Below are positions 49,302-59,538 of a stretch of 64,000 bases of DNA, piece after piece (the first letter of the stretch is position 1; each line of letters opens with the position of its first letter). Both the position numbers and the translations under genes were made by a program. Location of the stretch: positions 744,001 to 808,000 of the forward strand of contig CAWETN010000010.1 of NCBI GenBank assembly GCA_963812075.1, given 5' to 3'. The DNA comes from JAMXLO01 sp963812075. GTDB lineage: Bacteria; Pseudomonadota; Alphaproteobacteria; Acetobacterales; Acetobacteraceae. The notes below the pieces were generated by a model, which saw only the letters and a list, made by a program, of their open reading frames with translations, had not been told where the DNA came from and made no database searches.

Positions 49302-50570
49302 ATCGGCTCCACCTCCATCTCCTCGATCATCTCCATGGTATCGACATCGGCCACCAGCTGGCCCTCCCACTTGGCCACCACCGCGGTTGCCAGCGAGTTG
49401 CCGATCACGTTGGTCGCCGACCGCCCCATGTCGAGGAACGTGTCGATACCCAGGATCAGCAGGAGACCCTCCTCGGGAAGGTTGAACTGGCTGAGCGTCG
49501 CGGCGATTACTACCAGCGAGGCGCGCGGCACGCCGGCCACGCCCTTGCTGGTCAGCATCAGGGTCAGCAGCATGGCGATCTGCGTGCCCAGGGACAGCGG
49601 TATGTCATAGGCCTGCGCGATGAACACGGTGGCAAAGGTACAGTACATCATCGTGCCATCGAGATTGAACGAGTAGCCCAACGGCAGCACGAAGCTCGAC
49701 ATGTTGCGCGAGATCGGGAACTTCGCCAGCTGCTCCAGCATCTTCGGGTATGCCGCCTCCGAGCTGGCGGTGGAGAACGCCAGCAGGAACGGCTCGCGCA
49801 CCAGCAGGATCAGGCGCCGGACGCTGGGACCCAGGAAGACGAACCCCACGACTATCAGTAAGATCCACAGGCAAAGCAGGCCAAAGTAAAATTGGCCCAT
49901 GAACTTGGCGTAGTTGACCAGGATACCCAGGCCATTCGTGGCAATCGTCGCCGCCATGGCACAGAAAACGGCGAGCGGCGCCAGCTTCATCACGTAGCCG
50001 GTCACCCGCAGGATGATGTGCGAGATGCCCTCGATGCCTTCCAGCACCAGCTTCGCTCGCTCGCCCATCGCGGCGCAGGCGACACCGAAGAAGATCGAGA
50101 ACACCACGATTTGCAAGATTTCGTTGTCCACCATCGGCCGGATCGCCGAATTCGGGGAACACGTGCTTGACGAAGCCGTCCAGCGTCATGGCATGCGCGT
50201 CGATGCCCGAACTCACACCGCTGGCGACCTTGTGCACGCCCACGCCAGGCTCGAACAGGTTGACCAGGATCAGTCCGAGCGAGAGCGACACCACCGAGGC
50301 GGAGACGAACCACAGCATGGCCTTGGCACCGACCCGCCCCACCGTTCCGGCGTCGGCCATGTGACCGATGCCGACGACCAGAGTGGAGAATACCAGGGGT
50401 GCTATGATCATCTTGATCAGCCGCAGAAAGATCACGCTGCCGTACGAGACGTAGCCGGCGAACGCCTTCAGCGTGGCCGGGTTGGCGAACTGATCGTGGA
50501 CGATGCCGCCGACGGCGATGCCCAGCACCATGGCGATCACGATGTAGGTGGTCATGCGGCTCGAATTCAT
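49298..50570 (-). pseudogene. proton/dicarboxylate-glutamate symporter (GltP/DctA family), one frameshift
   Basis: A DAACS-family secondary transporter. N-terminal frame: TTYIVIAMVLGIAVGGIVHD, YGSVIFLRLIKMIIAPLVFS and GLILVNLFEPGVGVHKVA. Near 50145 it slips; the second frame carries IVVFSIFFGVACAAMGERAK, the Ser-rich re-entrant loop AFSTASSEAAYPKML, the substrate motif SFNLDGTMMYCTFATVF and DMGRSATNVIGNSLATAVVA. Total ~424 residues is normal. A single indel explains it. It is divergent from fliF across a 214-base gap. Confidence 0.88.
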
Positions 50571-50784
50571 GCGCGATCCCCTGGCTTCCCGCGTATTGCC
50601 GTGATGTTGCAGTCGCGTGCCGCTGCCACGCAATAGCCCCCACCCGGCACAATCTGCCGCGCCGTTAACCGTGGGGTAAGCGCAACGAGTCAATGTGCGG
50701 GCCAACGGCAAGAAGCCGGGCTGCCGGAAAAACATGCGGCAGGCCATGACACGCGCGCCCTCTCCGGGCGCAGAGGTAACCCTT

Positions 50785-52434
50785 ATGAAAGCCCTCGTGG
50801 ACGGGTTGCGAGCCTTGGGTGCCGCCAGGCTCGCCGCGATGGGCGCCGTCGCTCTGGGCATGCTGGGAATGCTGGCGCTGATGGTGATGCGCGGCGGCAC
50901 CGAGCCGATGGCACTCCTCTACGGCGACCTCGACCTGCGTGACTCGGGACAGATCGTCGAGCAGCTTACCCGTCGCCACATCCAGTACCGCATCGCCGCC
51001 AATGGCGGCCAGGTCCTGGTCCCCGCCGACCAGGTGGCCGAAGCCCGCATGGCGCTGGCGCGCGACGGCCTGCCTGCCGGCGGCTCGATCGGCTACGAGA
51101 TATTCGACCGCTCGGATGGGCTGGCCGCCACCGAATTCCAGCAGAAGATCAACGAGACCCGTGCAATGGAGGGCGAGATCGCCCGCACCATCCGCGCCAT
51201 GCAGGGCATCCGCGGCGTGCGCGTGCATCTCGTGCTGCCGCGCCGCGAGCCGTTCGCCCGCGACCGCCAGGACGCGCAGGCCAGCGTGATGCTCACCACA
51301 GCCGGCGCCGGTCGGCTGGACCGCGAGAGCATCCAGGCGATACTGAACCTCGTCGCCGCGGCCGTGCCTGGCCTCAGGCCGCAGAATATCGCGATCGCCG
51401 ATTCGCGCGGCGATCTTTTGGCGCGTGCCGGAGAGCCGGTGGGCCCGACCGCGACGGCACTCTCCACCGAGGAGGTGCGGCACGCCACTGAACTGCGCCT
51501 GTCGCGCGCCGTGGAAGAAATGCTCGAGCGCAGCCTCGGAGCCGGCCATGTGCGGGCCGAGGCGGCCGTGCGAATGAGCTTCGACCGGCTGAACGAAACG
51601 CAGGAACACTACGATCCGGACGGCCAGGTCACGCGCAGCGCGCAGAACGTCACCAGCAACACGAAGAGCACCGAGTCGAACGGCACTGCTGTCACGGTGC
51701 AGAACAACCTGCCCAATGCCGATGCGGGCAAGGAGGCGAGTGGTTCGCAGGAAGCCCGGCAGGAGGAGACCACCAACTACGAGATCAGCAAGACCGTTCG
51801 CACGCTGATCCGCGAACAGCCGCAGATCGACCGCATCAGCATCGCCGTCATGGTCGACGGCACCGACAGCATCGGCAGCGACGGCAAACACGCCTGGGCG
51901 CCGCGCGCCGCCGACGAGTTGGACCGGATCACCGGCCTGGTGAAGAGCGCGATCGGTTTCGACGAGAAGCGTGGCGATCATGTGGAGGTGGTGAGCATGC
52001 GCTTCACCTCCCAGGAGGCCGCGCCGGTCGCCGAAAGCGGCGGACTGCTCGGCATGCAATTTGACAAGGCCGACCTGCTTCACCTGGCGCAGACCGCGCT
52101 GTTCGGTGCGATCGGCGTGCTCGCGCTGCTGCTCGTGCTGCGGCCTATGGTGTTGCGGATCACCTCGGTCGCGCCTGGGGCGATCGGCGGCGGCGGGACT
52201 GCATTGGCATCGCTGGCCGGGCCGGCAGCGGCGGCTCTGCCGGGGCCGGCCGGGCAGGCCGTGGCGACAGGTGCCCTACCGACGCTGCTCGAGGACGAAA
52301 GCATGGTGAACATCGCGCAGATCGAGGGACAGATGCGCGCCTCGTCGCTGCGCAGGATCACCGAACTGGTGGAGAAGCATCCGGAGGAGACGCTGTCGAT
52401 CGTACGCGGTTGGATGGTACAGGAGAACGGTTGA
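50785..52434 (+). CDS. fliF: flagellar MS-ring protein FliF
   Basis: FliF forms the MS ring of the flagellar basal body. A 549-residue protein with two membrane helices (AAMGAVALGMLGMLALMVM and ALFGAIGVLALLLVLRPMVL). The ring-building region has MALLYGDLDLRDSGQIVEQL, GYEIFDRSDGLAATEFQQKI and EGEIARTIRAMQGIRGVRVH. The C-terminal tail contacts FliG. The ATG at 50785 follows AGAGGTAA; an upstream in-frame ATG adds an unlikely tail. It is first gene of the flagellar operon. Confidence 0.94.
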   Translation: MKALVDGLRALGAARLAAMGAVALGMLGMLALMVMRGGTEPMALLYGDLDLRDSGQIVEQLTRRHIQYRIAANGGQVLVPADQVAEARMALARDGLPAGGSIGYEIFDRSDGLAATEFQQKINETRAMEGEIARTIRAMQGIRGVRVHLVLPRREPFARDRQDAQASVMLTTAGAGRLDRESIQAILNLVAAAVPGLRPQNIAIADSRGDLLARAGEPVGPTATALSTEEVRHATELRLSRAVEEMLERSLGAGHVRAEAAVRMSFDRLNETQEHYDPDGQVTRSAQNVTSNTKSTESNGTAVTVQNNLPNADAGKEASGSQEARQEETTNYEISKTVRTLIREQPQIDRISIAVMVDGTDSIGSDGKHAWAPRAADELDRITGLVKSAIGFDEKRGDHVEVVSMRFTSQEAAPVAESGGLLGMQFDKADLLHLAQTALFGAIGVLALLLVLRPMVLRITSVAPGAIGGGGTALASLAGPAAAALPGPAGQAVATGALPTLLEDESMVNIAQIEGQMRASSLRRITELVEKHPEETLSIVRGWMVQENG

Positions 52435-52435
52435 G

Positions 52436-53450
52436 GTGCTCAAGTCCGAAGACTATCGCGGCATCAACGGCGCGCAGAAGGCGGCGATCCTGATGCTGAC
52501 GTTGGGCGAGGAGCAGTGCACACGGCTGTTCTCCATGATGCACGAGGACGAGATCAAGGACATTTCCTCGGCGATGTCGCAGCTGGGCGCCGTGAAGTCC
52601 GATGTGGTGGAACAACTCTGCCTCGATTTCGTCGACCATATGGGCGCCGCAGGCAACCTGATCGGCAGCTATGAGAGCACCGAGCGCCTGTTGCAGAAGA
52701 GTCTGCCGCGGGAGCGTGCATCGCAGATCATGGAGGAGATCCGCGGCCCCGCCGGCCGCACAATGTGGGACAAGCTGGGCAACGTGCACGAGGCGGTGCT
52801 GGCGAACTACCTGAAGAACGAATATCCGCAGACCGTTGCTGTCGTGCTGTCCAAGGTACGACCCGACCATGCTGCACGCGTGCTGACGCTGCTGCCCGAA
52901 CTCGTTCGCCATGGAAGTGGTGATGCGCATGCTGCGCATGGAAAGCGTGCAGAAGGATGTGCTGGACGGCGTCGAGCGCACGCTGCGAGCCGAGTTCATG
53001 TCGAACCTGGCGCGCAGCACGCGGCGCGATGCGCACGAGATGATGGCGGACATCTTCAACAACCTCGACCGTCAGTCCGAGACACGGTTCATCGCTGCGC
53101 TGGAAGAGCGCAATCGCGAGGCGGCGGAACGGATCAAGGCGCTGATGTTCACCTTTGATGACCTGATCCGCCTGACGCCGCAGGCGGTGCAGGTGCTGCT
53201 GCGCGCGATTGAGAAGGACAAGCTTCCGGTGGCGCTGAAGGGTGCGTCGGAAAAACTGCGCGACATGTTCTTCAAGAACATGTCCGAGCGCGCCAGCAAG
53301 ATCCTGAAGGACGACATGGAGGCTCTCGGCCCCGTCCGGCTGCGCGATGTTGACGAGGCGCAGTCGAACATCGTGTCGCTCGCCAAGGAGCTGGCGGCGC
53401 AGGGCGCGATCGAGATCGCCGAGAGCAAGGACGAGGAGATGGTCTACTAG
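52436..53450 (+). pseudogene. fliG: flagellar motor switch protein FliG, one frameshift
   Basis: FliG couples torque and switching. Frame one: GINGAQKAAILMLTLGEEQC, EQLCLDFVDHMGAAGNLIGS and VRPDHAARVLTLLPE; then a slip near 52904 and frame two: FAMEVVMRMLRMESVQKDVL, the torque-helix region FDDLIRLTPQAVQVLLRAIE and LRDMFFKNMSERASKILKDD. The ~337-residue total is normal and the remaining flagellar genes are intact, so a sequencing indel is probable; otherwise the cell would be non-flagellate. The GTG start is one base after the fliF stop. Confidence 0.9.
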
Positions 53451-54107
53451 ATGGCTGACATCGCACCTGCTCCGAGCGCGCTGTTCGCTGAGGACTTCGA
53501 TTTGCCGGTGGCCACCGCGTCGGAGCCCGCTGCGGCCGAACCCGTCTATTCCGCCGGCGACCTGGCGGCGGCCCGCGAGGCGGCGTGGCAGGCCGGGCGC
53601 GTCGCGGGGCTGCAGGAATCTACCGCCGGCAGCGCCGCGGCCACGGCGACGGCGGTACAGACTTTGGCCCGGGAATTCGCCGCCGCAGGCAGGGCGGCAG
53701 CCGAGCAGGCCGAGGCGTCGGCCGAAGCCGTCGCGCGGCTCCTGCTGGACAGCCTGGCGGCGATGTTCCCCACACTTTGCGTCCGCTACGGCGATGCGGA
53801 GGTCCGTGCCATTGTGCATGCGGTGCTGCCGGCCTTGGCACAGGAGCCGGGCATCAGCATCCGCTGCAATCCCCTCACTGCGGTCGCCGTGACGCAGGAG
53901 CTGACGCGGCTCGATCCCGACCTCGCGTCGCACGTGCAGATGGCCGAGTGCGATGCGATGGCGCCAGGCGACGTACGGATCGCCTGGCACAATGGTGCAG
54001 CCACGCGCGACGCCGCTGCGCTGTGGCAGCAGGTGGCCGCGATCCTCGCTCCGGCGGGGCTGCTGCGCGCAGATGCGGCGATCAGGGAGACGGTCGATGC
54101 CGGCTGA
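53451..54107 (+). CDS. fliH: flagellar export regulator FliH
   Basis: FliH regulates the FliI ATPase of the flagellar export gate. A 218-residue protein with an Ala/Glu-rich coiled-coil middle (AAREAAWQAGRVAGLQESTA to AEQAEASAEAVARLLLDSLA) and a C-terminal domain with VQMAECDAMAPGDVRIAWHN, matching the FliH/YscL end motif. The start follows the fliG stop directly. Sequence conservation is modest, as usual in FliH; position supports the call. FliI is not in the window. Confidence 0.82.
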   Translation: MADIAPAPSALFAEDFDLPVATASEPAAAEPVYSAGDLAAAREAAWQAGRVAGLQESTAGSAAATATAVQTLAREFAAAGRAAAEQAEASAEAVARLLLDSLAAMFPTLCVRYGDAEVRAIVHAVLPALAQEPGISIRCNPLTAVAVTQELTRLDPDLASHVQMAECDAMAPGDVRIAWHNGAATRDAAALWQQVAAILAPAGLLRADAAIRETVDAG

Positions 54108-54423
54108 CATGGAACTTGCCGAACTTGCCGAGGGCGCCGGATCCAACTCCGACTCCAACGGGCCACGCGGGGCGCGCGAGCTCGAGGCCGTCTACGACAT
54201 CCCTGTCACGGTCAGCGCCGTACTCGGCAAAGCCACGATGCAGGTGAGCCAGCTGTTGAAGCTGGGGCGCGGTGCGGTGGTGGAACTTGACCGGAAGCTG
54301 GGTGAGGCGATCGACATCTACGTCAACAACCGCCTGGTCGCGCGCGGCGAGGTGGTGATGGTGGACGACAGCCGGCTCGGCGTGACGATGACGGAGATCG
54401 TCAAGGCGGACCGGGCAGGATAG
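54097..54423 (+). CDS. fliN: flagellar motor switch protein FliN
   Basis: FliN is the lower C-ring subunit. A 108-residue protein ending in a full SpoA domain: YDIPVTVSAVLGKATMQVSQ, LLKLGRGAVVELDRKLGEAI and DIYVNNRLVARGEVVMVDD. The ATG at 54097 has AGGGAGA upstream and overlaps fliH by 11 bases; a second in-frame ATG at 54109 is possible. No fliM is adjacent. Confidence 0.92.
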   Translation: MPADMELAELAEGAGSNSDSNGPRGARELEAVYDIPVTVSAVLGKATMQVSQLLKLGRGAVVELDRKLGEAIDIYVNNRLVARGEVVMVDDSRLGVTMTEIVKADRAG

Positions 54424-54428
54424 CCGAC

Positions 54429-55760
54429 ATGCGCGTCCTGATCATCGGCTCGCTGGCAGGTGAACTCGGCCAGGCGGCACGCATCGCGATCGCGCGTGGC
54501 GCCAAGCTCGACCAGGCGGACAACGCCGATGCCGCGCTGGTGCGGTTGCGCGCCGATGCGCGTGTCGACCTCGTGCTGTGCGACGTGTTGCACGATGTCG
54601 GCGGCGTGGTGCGGGCACTGGCTGCCGAACGCATCGCCGTGCCGGTGGTCGCCTGCGGCGTCGGCAATGACGCCGAGGCGGCGGCGCGGGCGATCCGGGA
54701 CGGCGCCCGCGAGTTCCTGCCGCTGCCGCCTGATCCGGACCTGATCGCCGCAATCCTCGAAGCCGCTGCGGGCGACAGCCATGCAATGGTGGTGCGCGAT
54801 CCCGCGATGCAGGCGGCGGTGCGTCGCGCCGAGCAGGTGGCGGCGTCGGAAGCGTCGGTCCTGATCACCGGCGAGTCGGGCACCGGCAAGGAGGTGCTGG
54901 CCCGCCATATCCACCGCCGCTCGCGCCGTGCGGCGGGTGCGTTCGTGGCACTGAACTGTGCGGCGATCCCGGACAACCTGCTCGAGTCGGAGCTGTTCGG
55001 CCACGAGAAGGGTGCGTTCTCCGGCGCGGTGGCACGCCGCGTCGGCAAGTTCGAGGCAGCTGACGGCGGAACGTTGCTGCTCGACGAGATCAGCGAGATG
55101 GACATCCGCCTGCAGGCCAAGCTGCTGCGCGCCTTGCAGGAGAGGGAGATCGACCGGTTGGGCGGCGGTGCCCCGGTGCGGGTCAACGTGCGCATCCTGG
55201 CTACCACCAATCGCGACCTGCTGGCGCAGGTGCAGCGCAATGCGTTCCGCGAGGACCTGTACTTCCGTCTCAACGTCGTTTCGCTGCGCATTCCCCCACT
55301 CCGCGAGCGGCCCGGCGATATTGCGGCGCTGGCCGATTATTTCGCGCGGCGCTATGCCGAGGTGAATGGCCTGCCGTACCGTCCGCTGTCGCACGATGCG
55401 GCGCTGCGGCTCGCCTCGCATGCATGGCGCGGCAACGTGCGCGAACTGGAGAACACGATCCACCGCGCGGTGCTGCTCGCCGACGGGTCGGCGATCGGCA
55501 TCGAGGCAATCGAATTGGGGGGGCCGTCTTCTCCGACCGCGCAGCCTGCGGCAGTCGGCACCGTCGCGTCGCTGGTCGGCCGGCGGATGGAGGAGGTGGA
55601 GCGCGACCTCATCATCGAGACGCTTGGCCATACGCTGGGCAACCGCACGCATGCGGCGACCATTCTCGGCATCTCGATCCGTGCGCTGCGCAACAAGCTG
55701 CGCGACTACGCGGCGCAAGGTATCGCCGTGCCGCCACCGGCCGCCGGCGTTGCGGCGTGA
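54429..55760 (+). CDS. flbD: sigma-54-dependent flagellar regulator FlbD
   Basis: FlbD activates late (class III/IV) flagellar promoters with sigma-54. A 443-residue protein: a receiver-like N-terminal domain (DLVLCDVLHDVGGVVRAL), an AAA+ domain with Walker A GESGTGKEVLARHIH, sigma-54 contact loop GAFSGA (GAFTGA variant), Walker B GGTLLLDEISEMD, and a C-terminal Fis-type helix-turn-helix (THAATILGISIRALRNKLRD). It sits between fliN and flhA, the normal alphaproteobacterial location. The missing trans-acting FliX was not seen. Confidence 0.92.
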   Translation: MRVLIIGSLAGELGQAARIAIARGAKLDQADNADAALVRLRADARVDLVLCDVLHDVGGVVRALAAERIAVPVVACGVGNDAEAAARAIRDGAREFLPLPPDPDLIAAILEAAAGDSHAMVVRDPAMQAAVRRAEQVAASEASVLITGESGTGKEVLARHIHRRSRRAAGAFVALNCAAIPDNLLESELFGHEKGAFSGAVARRVGKFEAADGGTLLLDEISEMDIRLQAKLLRALQEREIDRLGGGAPVRVNVRILATTNRDLLAQVQRNAFREDLYFRLNVVSLRIPPLRERPGDIAALADYFARRYAEVNGLPYRPLSHDAALRLASHAWRGNVRELENTIHRAVLLADGSAIGIEAIELGGPSSPTAQPAAVGTVASLVGRRMEEVERDLIIETLGHTLGNRTHAATILGISIRALRNKLRDYAAQGIAVPPPAAGVAA

Positions 55761-55780
55761 GAACGTAGGTCATATCCGCC

Positions 55781-57865
55781 ATGGCTGACGCCGTCGCACT
55801 CCCCGGGCCACTCGCCGCCCTGGCCGACCGCGCCCGCCGATACGCCCCCGGCAGCGATATCGGCCTCGCCCTTGGTGTGGTCGTGCTGCTGTCCGTGCTG
55901 ATCCTGCCGCTGCCCACCCTGCTGCTCGATCTCGGCCTGGCGCTCTCCATCACCGCGGCCGTGCTGGTGCTGATGGTGGCGCTGTTCCTCAACCGGCCGC
56001 TGGATTTCTCCTCCTTCCCCACACTTCTGCTGCTGACCACGCTGCTGCGCCTCTCCCTCAACGTGGCTGTCACGCGGCTGATCCTGTCGCACGGCAACGA
56101 AGGACCGCTCGCCGCCGGCCACGTCGTGGCGGCGTTCGGCGGCTTTCTGATGGGTGGGGACGTGGTGATCGGCCTGATCATCTTCTCCATCCTGCTGGTG
56201 GTGAACTTCATGGTCATCACCAAGGGGTCCGGGCGCATCGCCGAAGTCGCCGCACGGTTCAGCCTGGATGCGATGCCCGGCAAGCAGATGGCGATCGACG
56301 CCGACCTGTCGTCAGGCCTCATCGACGAGAAGGAGGCGCGCCGCCGTCGCCGCGAGCTGGAGGAGGAGAGCGGCTTCTACGGCGCAATGGACGGTGCCGC
56401 GAAGTTCGTGCGGGGCGATGCGATCGCGGCACTGATCATTACCGTGATCAACATCCTGGGCGGCCTCGCCATCGGGCTGTTGCGGCACGGCATGAGCTTC
56501 GCAGATGCCGCGGCGACCTTCACCACGCTGACCGCCGGCGACGGCCTGGTATCGCAGATCCCTGCGCTGCTGGTGTCCACCGCCGCGGGCATCGTGGTGA
56601 CCAAGGGCGGCATGGAGGGCACCGCCGATGCCGCGCTGATCCGCCAGCTGGGCAGCAGTCCGAAGCCGCTGGCAATGGCAGCCGGCGTGGCGACGATCCT
56701 GGCACTGCTGCCCGGCCTTCCCGCCCTGCCGTTCATCGCGCTCGCCGGGCTCGCCGGCACCGCGGCCTGGGTGCGCCACACGCATCCGTCGGTTCCCGCA
56801 TCCGACACGCCGCCACCGCCGATCGTGACAGAGCAGCCGATCAGCGATGCGCTGCGGATGGACATGATCCGGCTGGAGCTGGGTTACGGCCTGCTCACGC
56901 TGGCGGGCGGCGATGCGCCGCGTCTGACCGAGCAGATCAAGGGGCTGCGTCGCTCGATCGCCACCGAGATGGGCTTCGTGCTGCCGCCGGTGCGTATCCA
57001 GGACAACATGCAGTTGAACGCCGACGGCTACTCGATCCGGGTCAAGGAGATCGAGGCCGGCAGCGGCGAACTGCGCCCCACCATGCTGCTGGCCATGGAC
57101 CCCAAGGGGGTCACGCCTCCCGTGCAGGGCGAGCCGACGCGCGAACCGGCCTTCGGCCTGCCGGCGCTATGGATCGATCCGGCGCTGAAAGAAGAGGCAA
57201 TGTTCCGCGGCTGCACGGTGGTCGATCCGCCCAGCGTGCTGACCACGCACCTCACGGAGGTGGTGCGCGAGAACATGGCAGAGCTGCTGTCCTACGCAGA
57301 GACGCAGAAGCTGCTCGACGACCTGCCGCGCGAACAGCAGAAGCTGGTGGCAGACCTGATCCCCTCGCAGATCACCGTCGGCGCGGTGCAGCGCGTGCTG
57401 CAGAGCCTGCTTGCAGAGAGGGTCTCGATCCGCGACCTGGCGACGATTCTGGAGGGCATCCAGGAAACCTGCGGCGGCGGAGCGCGCGCCATTCCGGCGA
57501 TCGTTGGGCACGTGCGGGCCCGACTGGCCCGACAGATCAGCGACAGCCACACGGCGGCCGCGGGTTACATCCCGCTGGTCACGCTATCGGGGGAATGGGA
57601 GGCGGAATTCGCCCAGGCGCTGACCGGGCCGTCGGAAGACATGCAGCTCGCCATGGCGCCATCGAAGCTGCAGGACTTCATGCTGAAGCTCCGCAACGCG
57701 CTCGATGCCGCGGCTGGTGCCGGAGAGGCGCCCGTGCTGCTGACCTCGGGCGGCATCCGCAGCCACGTGCGGTCGATCATGGAGCGCATCCGGCCGAGCA
57801 CGCCGGTCCTGGCACAGGCCGAAATCCACCCACGCGCGCGCATAAGGACGGTGGGGACGATATGA
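55781..57865 (+). CDS. flhA: flagellar export gate protein FlhA
   Basis: FlhA is the main membrane gate of flagellar type III export. A 694-residue protein: about eight N-terminal helices with the FHIPEP-family stretch LTTLLRLSLNVAVTRLILSH and the FHIPEP-type loop region (GSGRIAEVAARFSLDAMPGK, QMAIDADLSSGLIDEKEA). It ends in a cytoplasmic domain holding LPPVRIQDNMQLNADGYSI. Length is normal and no frameshift is seen. It starts 20 bases after flbD. Confidence 0.95.
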   Translation: MADAVALPGPLAALADRARRYAPGSDIGLALGVVVLLSVLILPLPTLLLDLGLALSITAAVLVLMVALFLNRPLDFSSFPTLLLLTTLLRLSLNVAVTRLILSHGNEGPLAAGHVVAAFGGFLMGGDVVIGLIIFSILLVVNFMVITKGSGRIAEVAARFSLDAMPGKQMAIDADLSSGLIDEKEARRRRRELEEESGFYGAMDGAAKFVRGDAIAALIITVINILGGLAIGLLRHGMSFADAAATFTTLTAGDGLVSQIPALLVSTAAGIVVTKGGMEGTADAALIRQLGSSPKPLAMAAGVATILALLPGLPALPFIALAGLAGTAAWVRHTHPSVPASDTPPPPIVTEQPISDALRMDMIRLELGYGLLTLAGGDAPRLTEQIKGLRRSIATEMGFVLPPVRIQDNMQLNADGYSIRVKEIEAGSGELRPTMLLAMDPKGVTPPVQGEPTREPAFGLPALWIDPALKEEAMFRGCTVVDPPSVLTTHLTEVVRENMAELLSYAETQKLLDDLPREQQKLVADLIPSQITVGAVQRVLQSLLAERVSIRDLATILEGIQETCGGGARAIPAIVGHVRARLARQISDSHTAAAGYIPLVTLSGEWEAEFAQALTGPSEDMQLAMAPSKLQDFMLKLRNALDAAAGAGEAPVLLTSGGIRSHVRSIMERIRPSTPVLAQAEIHPRARIRTVGTI

Positions 57866-57887
57866 ACCACCCTGCACCGGTGACGCC

Positions 57888-58763
57888 ATGCGGCTGAGGC
57901 TCTACCGCGCATGTGCAATGGCCGAGGCGATGGCGCGCGTGCGGGCCGAACTGGGCGAGGACGCTTTGATCCTCGCCACCCGCCCGGTTGCGGGCGGTGT
58001 GGAGGTGACTGCCGCGCTGGAACCGGACGACCCGCCGCCACCGTTGCCCCAGGCCGATCCCGCACGCCTCGCCGCGCTCGATTTCCATGGCGTTCCCACT
58101 CCGCTGAACCAGGCGCTGCAGCATGGCGACCTCGAGACCGCCCTCACGCGCGCGGTGTCGTTCGACACGCTGCCGCTGGGCGAGAAGCCGCTGCTGCTGG
58201 TCGGTCCACCGGGAGCCGGCAAGACGCTGACGATTGCCCGTCTGGCGACTCGCCTGGTCATCGCCGGCATCGCGCCCATGGTGATCACCGCCGACGGCAA
58301 GCGGGCAGGTGCCACCGAGCAGCTCGCCGCCTTTACCCGGCTGCTCGGGATAAGCCTCGTCGTCGCTTGTCATCCGCCCACCCTGGTGCGCGCCACCCTC
58401 ACACGCCAGCACAGCGCACCGGTGTTGATCGACACGCCCGGCTGCAATTCATTCGACGCCGCGCAGATGCAGGAGCTGACCGCACTGGCGGCGGCGGTGG
58501 GGGCCGCCATGGTGCTCGTCCTTCCAGCCGGGCTCGACCCTGCGGAAGCGGCCGATCACGCAGCGGCTTACGTCGCTTCCGGCGCGGGCATGATGGTCGC
58601 GACACGCTTCGATCTGGCGCGCCGACTGGGCGGCATCCTTGCGGCCGCCGGCCGCGGCCTGGCGCTCACCGAAGCGGGCATCGGCCCCGGCGCGGCGGAC
58701 GGCCTGATCCCGCTCACCCCTGCGTGGCTTGCCGCGCGCCTGCTGACAGGACCCTGCATATGA
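57888..58763 (+). CDS. flhF: flagellar GTPase FlhF (short form)
   Basis: FlhF, an SRP-type GTPase, sets flagellar position and number. The N-terminal start LRLYRACAMAEAMARVRAEL and ALILATRPVAGGVEVTAALE is typical. The NG domain has P-loop GPPGAGKTLTIARLA, VITADGKRAGATEQLAAFTR and the G3 motif LIDTPGCNSFD. At 291 residues it is shorter than most FlhF, with a short linker. Several GTPase motifs are less canonical (THFD replaced by TRFD). The stop overlaps flhG, its usual partner. Confidence 0.88.
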   Translation: MRLRLYRACAMAEAMARVRAELGEDALILATRPVAGGVEVTAALEPDDPPPPLPQADPARLAALDFHGVPTPLNQALQHGDLETALTRAVSFDTLPLGEKPLLLVGPPGAGKTLTIARLATRLVIAGIAPMVITADGKRAGATEQLAAFTRLLGISLVVACHPPTLVRATLTRQHSAPVLIDTPGCNSFDAAQMQELTALAAAVGAAMVLVLPAGLDPAEAADHAAAYVASGAGMMVATRFDLARRLGGILAAAGRGLALTEAGIGPGAADGLIPLTPAWLAARLLTGPCI

Positions 58764-59497
58764 TGGAAGGTCGCACGATCGCCATCGCCTCCGGCAAGGG
58801 GGGCGTCGGCAAGACGTGGTTCGCTATCACGCTCGCGCACGCGCTGGCGCGGCTCGGGCGGCGCGTGCTGCTGTTCGATGCTGATCTCGGCCTTGCCAAT
58901 GTGGACATCCAGCTGGGCCTCACCCCACGGCAGGACCTGGGCAGCGTGATCGCCGGCCGCGCGACGCTGTCCGATGTTGCCCAGCATCACGCCGATGGGG
59001 GTTTCCACATCATCGCCGGCCGTTCCGGCTCCGGCGCGCTTTCCACCCTCGATCCGGCGGCGCTGGAGCGAACGCTCACCGCACTGCGCTGCGAGGCGCC
59101 GCGCTACAGCGCAACATTGCTCGACCTCGGCGCCGGCCTCGACCGAGCGGTGCGCCGGATGTCGGCGTGGGCCGACGTGTTGTTCGTGCTGGCCACCGAC
59201 GAGCCGACCAGCCTCACCGACGCCTACGCGGTGATGAAGCTGCACACCGCCGACCGACCGCAGGGCGACGTCCGCGTCGTGGTCAACCAGGCCGCCACGC
59301 GCCATGCCGGCGAGCGCACGTTCGCGACCTTGGAGCGCGCCTGCCAGAGCTTCCTCGGCCGCGCCCCCGCTCTGGCCGGTGTTGTTCGCCGCGACGACCA
59401 TGTGCGCGATGCGCTCCGCCGGCAGACGCTCCTGCTGTCGCGCCACCCGGCGTCGCCCGCGGCGCTCGACGTGGAGGCGATCGCCCGTTCATTGTAG
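58760..59497 (+). CDS. flhG: MinD-like flagellar number regulator FlhG
   Basis: FlhG (FleN/YlxH) is a MinD-type ATPase that restrains FlhF. A 245-residue protein with the deviant Walker A ASGKGGVGKTWFAITLAHAL, the switch DADLGLANVDIQLGL and the Walker B-like ATLLDLGAGLDRAVRRM, followed by VVVNQAATRHAGERTFATL. The start at 58760 overlaps the flhF stop (ATGA). It is last in the flagellar operon. Confidence 0.92.
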   Translation: MMEGRTIAIASGKGGVGKTWFAITLAHALARLGRRVLLFDADLGLANVDIQLGLTPRQDLGSVIAGRATLSDVAQHHADGGFHIIAGRSGSGALSTLDPAALERTLTALRCEAPRYSATLLDLGAGLDRAVRRMSAWADVLFVLATDEPTSLTDAYAVMKLHTADRPQGDVRVVVNQAATRHAGERTFATLERACQSFLGRAPALAGVVRRDDHVRDALRRQTLLLSRHPASPAALDVEAIARSL

Positions 59498-59538
59498 GCT
59501 CCGCCGCACCGCACCACATGTCACTGCGGAGGGACAGC

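Noticed and set aside
50571..50784. Sigma-54 promoter for the flagellar operon
   Set aside because: Candidate GG...GC pairs upstream of fliF do not have the required ten-base spacing, so I could not support a specific site.
52904..52912. Programmed frameshift in fliG
   Set aside because: No slippery sequence or downstream structure is evident, and fliG is a single frame in other bacteria; a base error is simpler.
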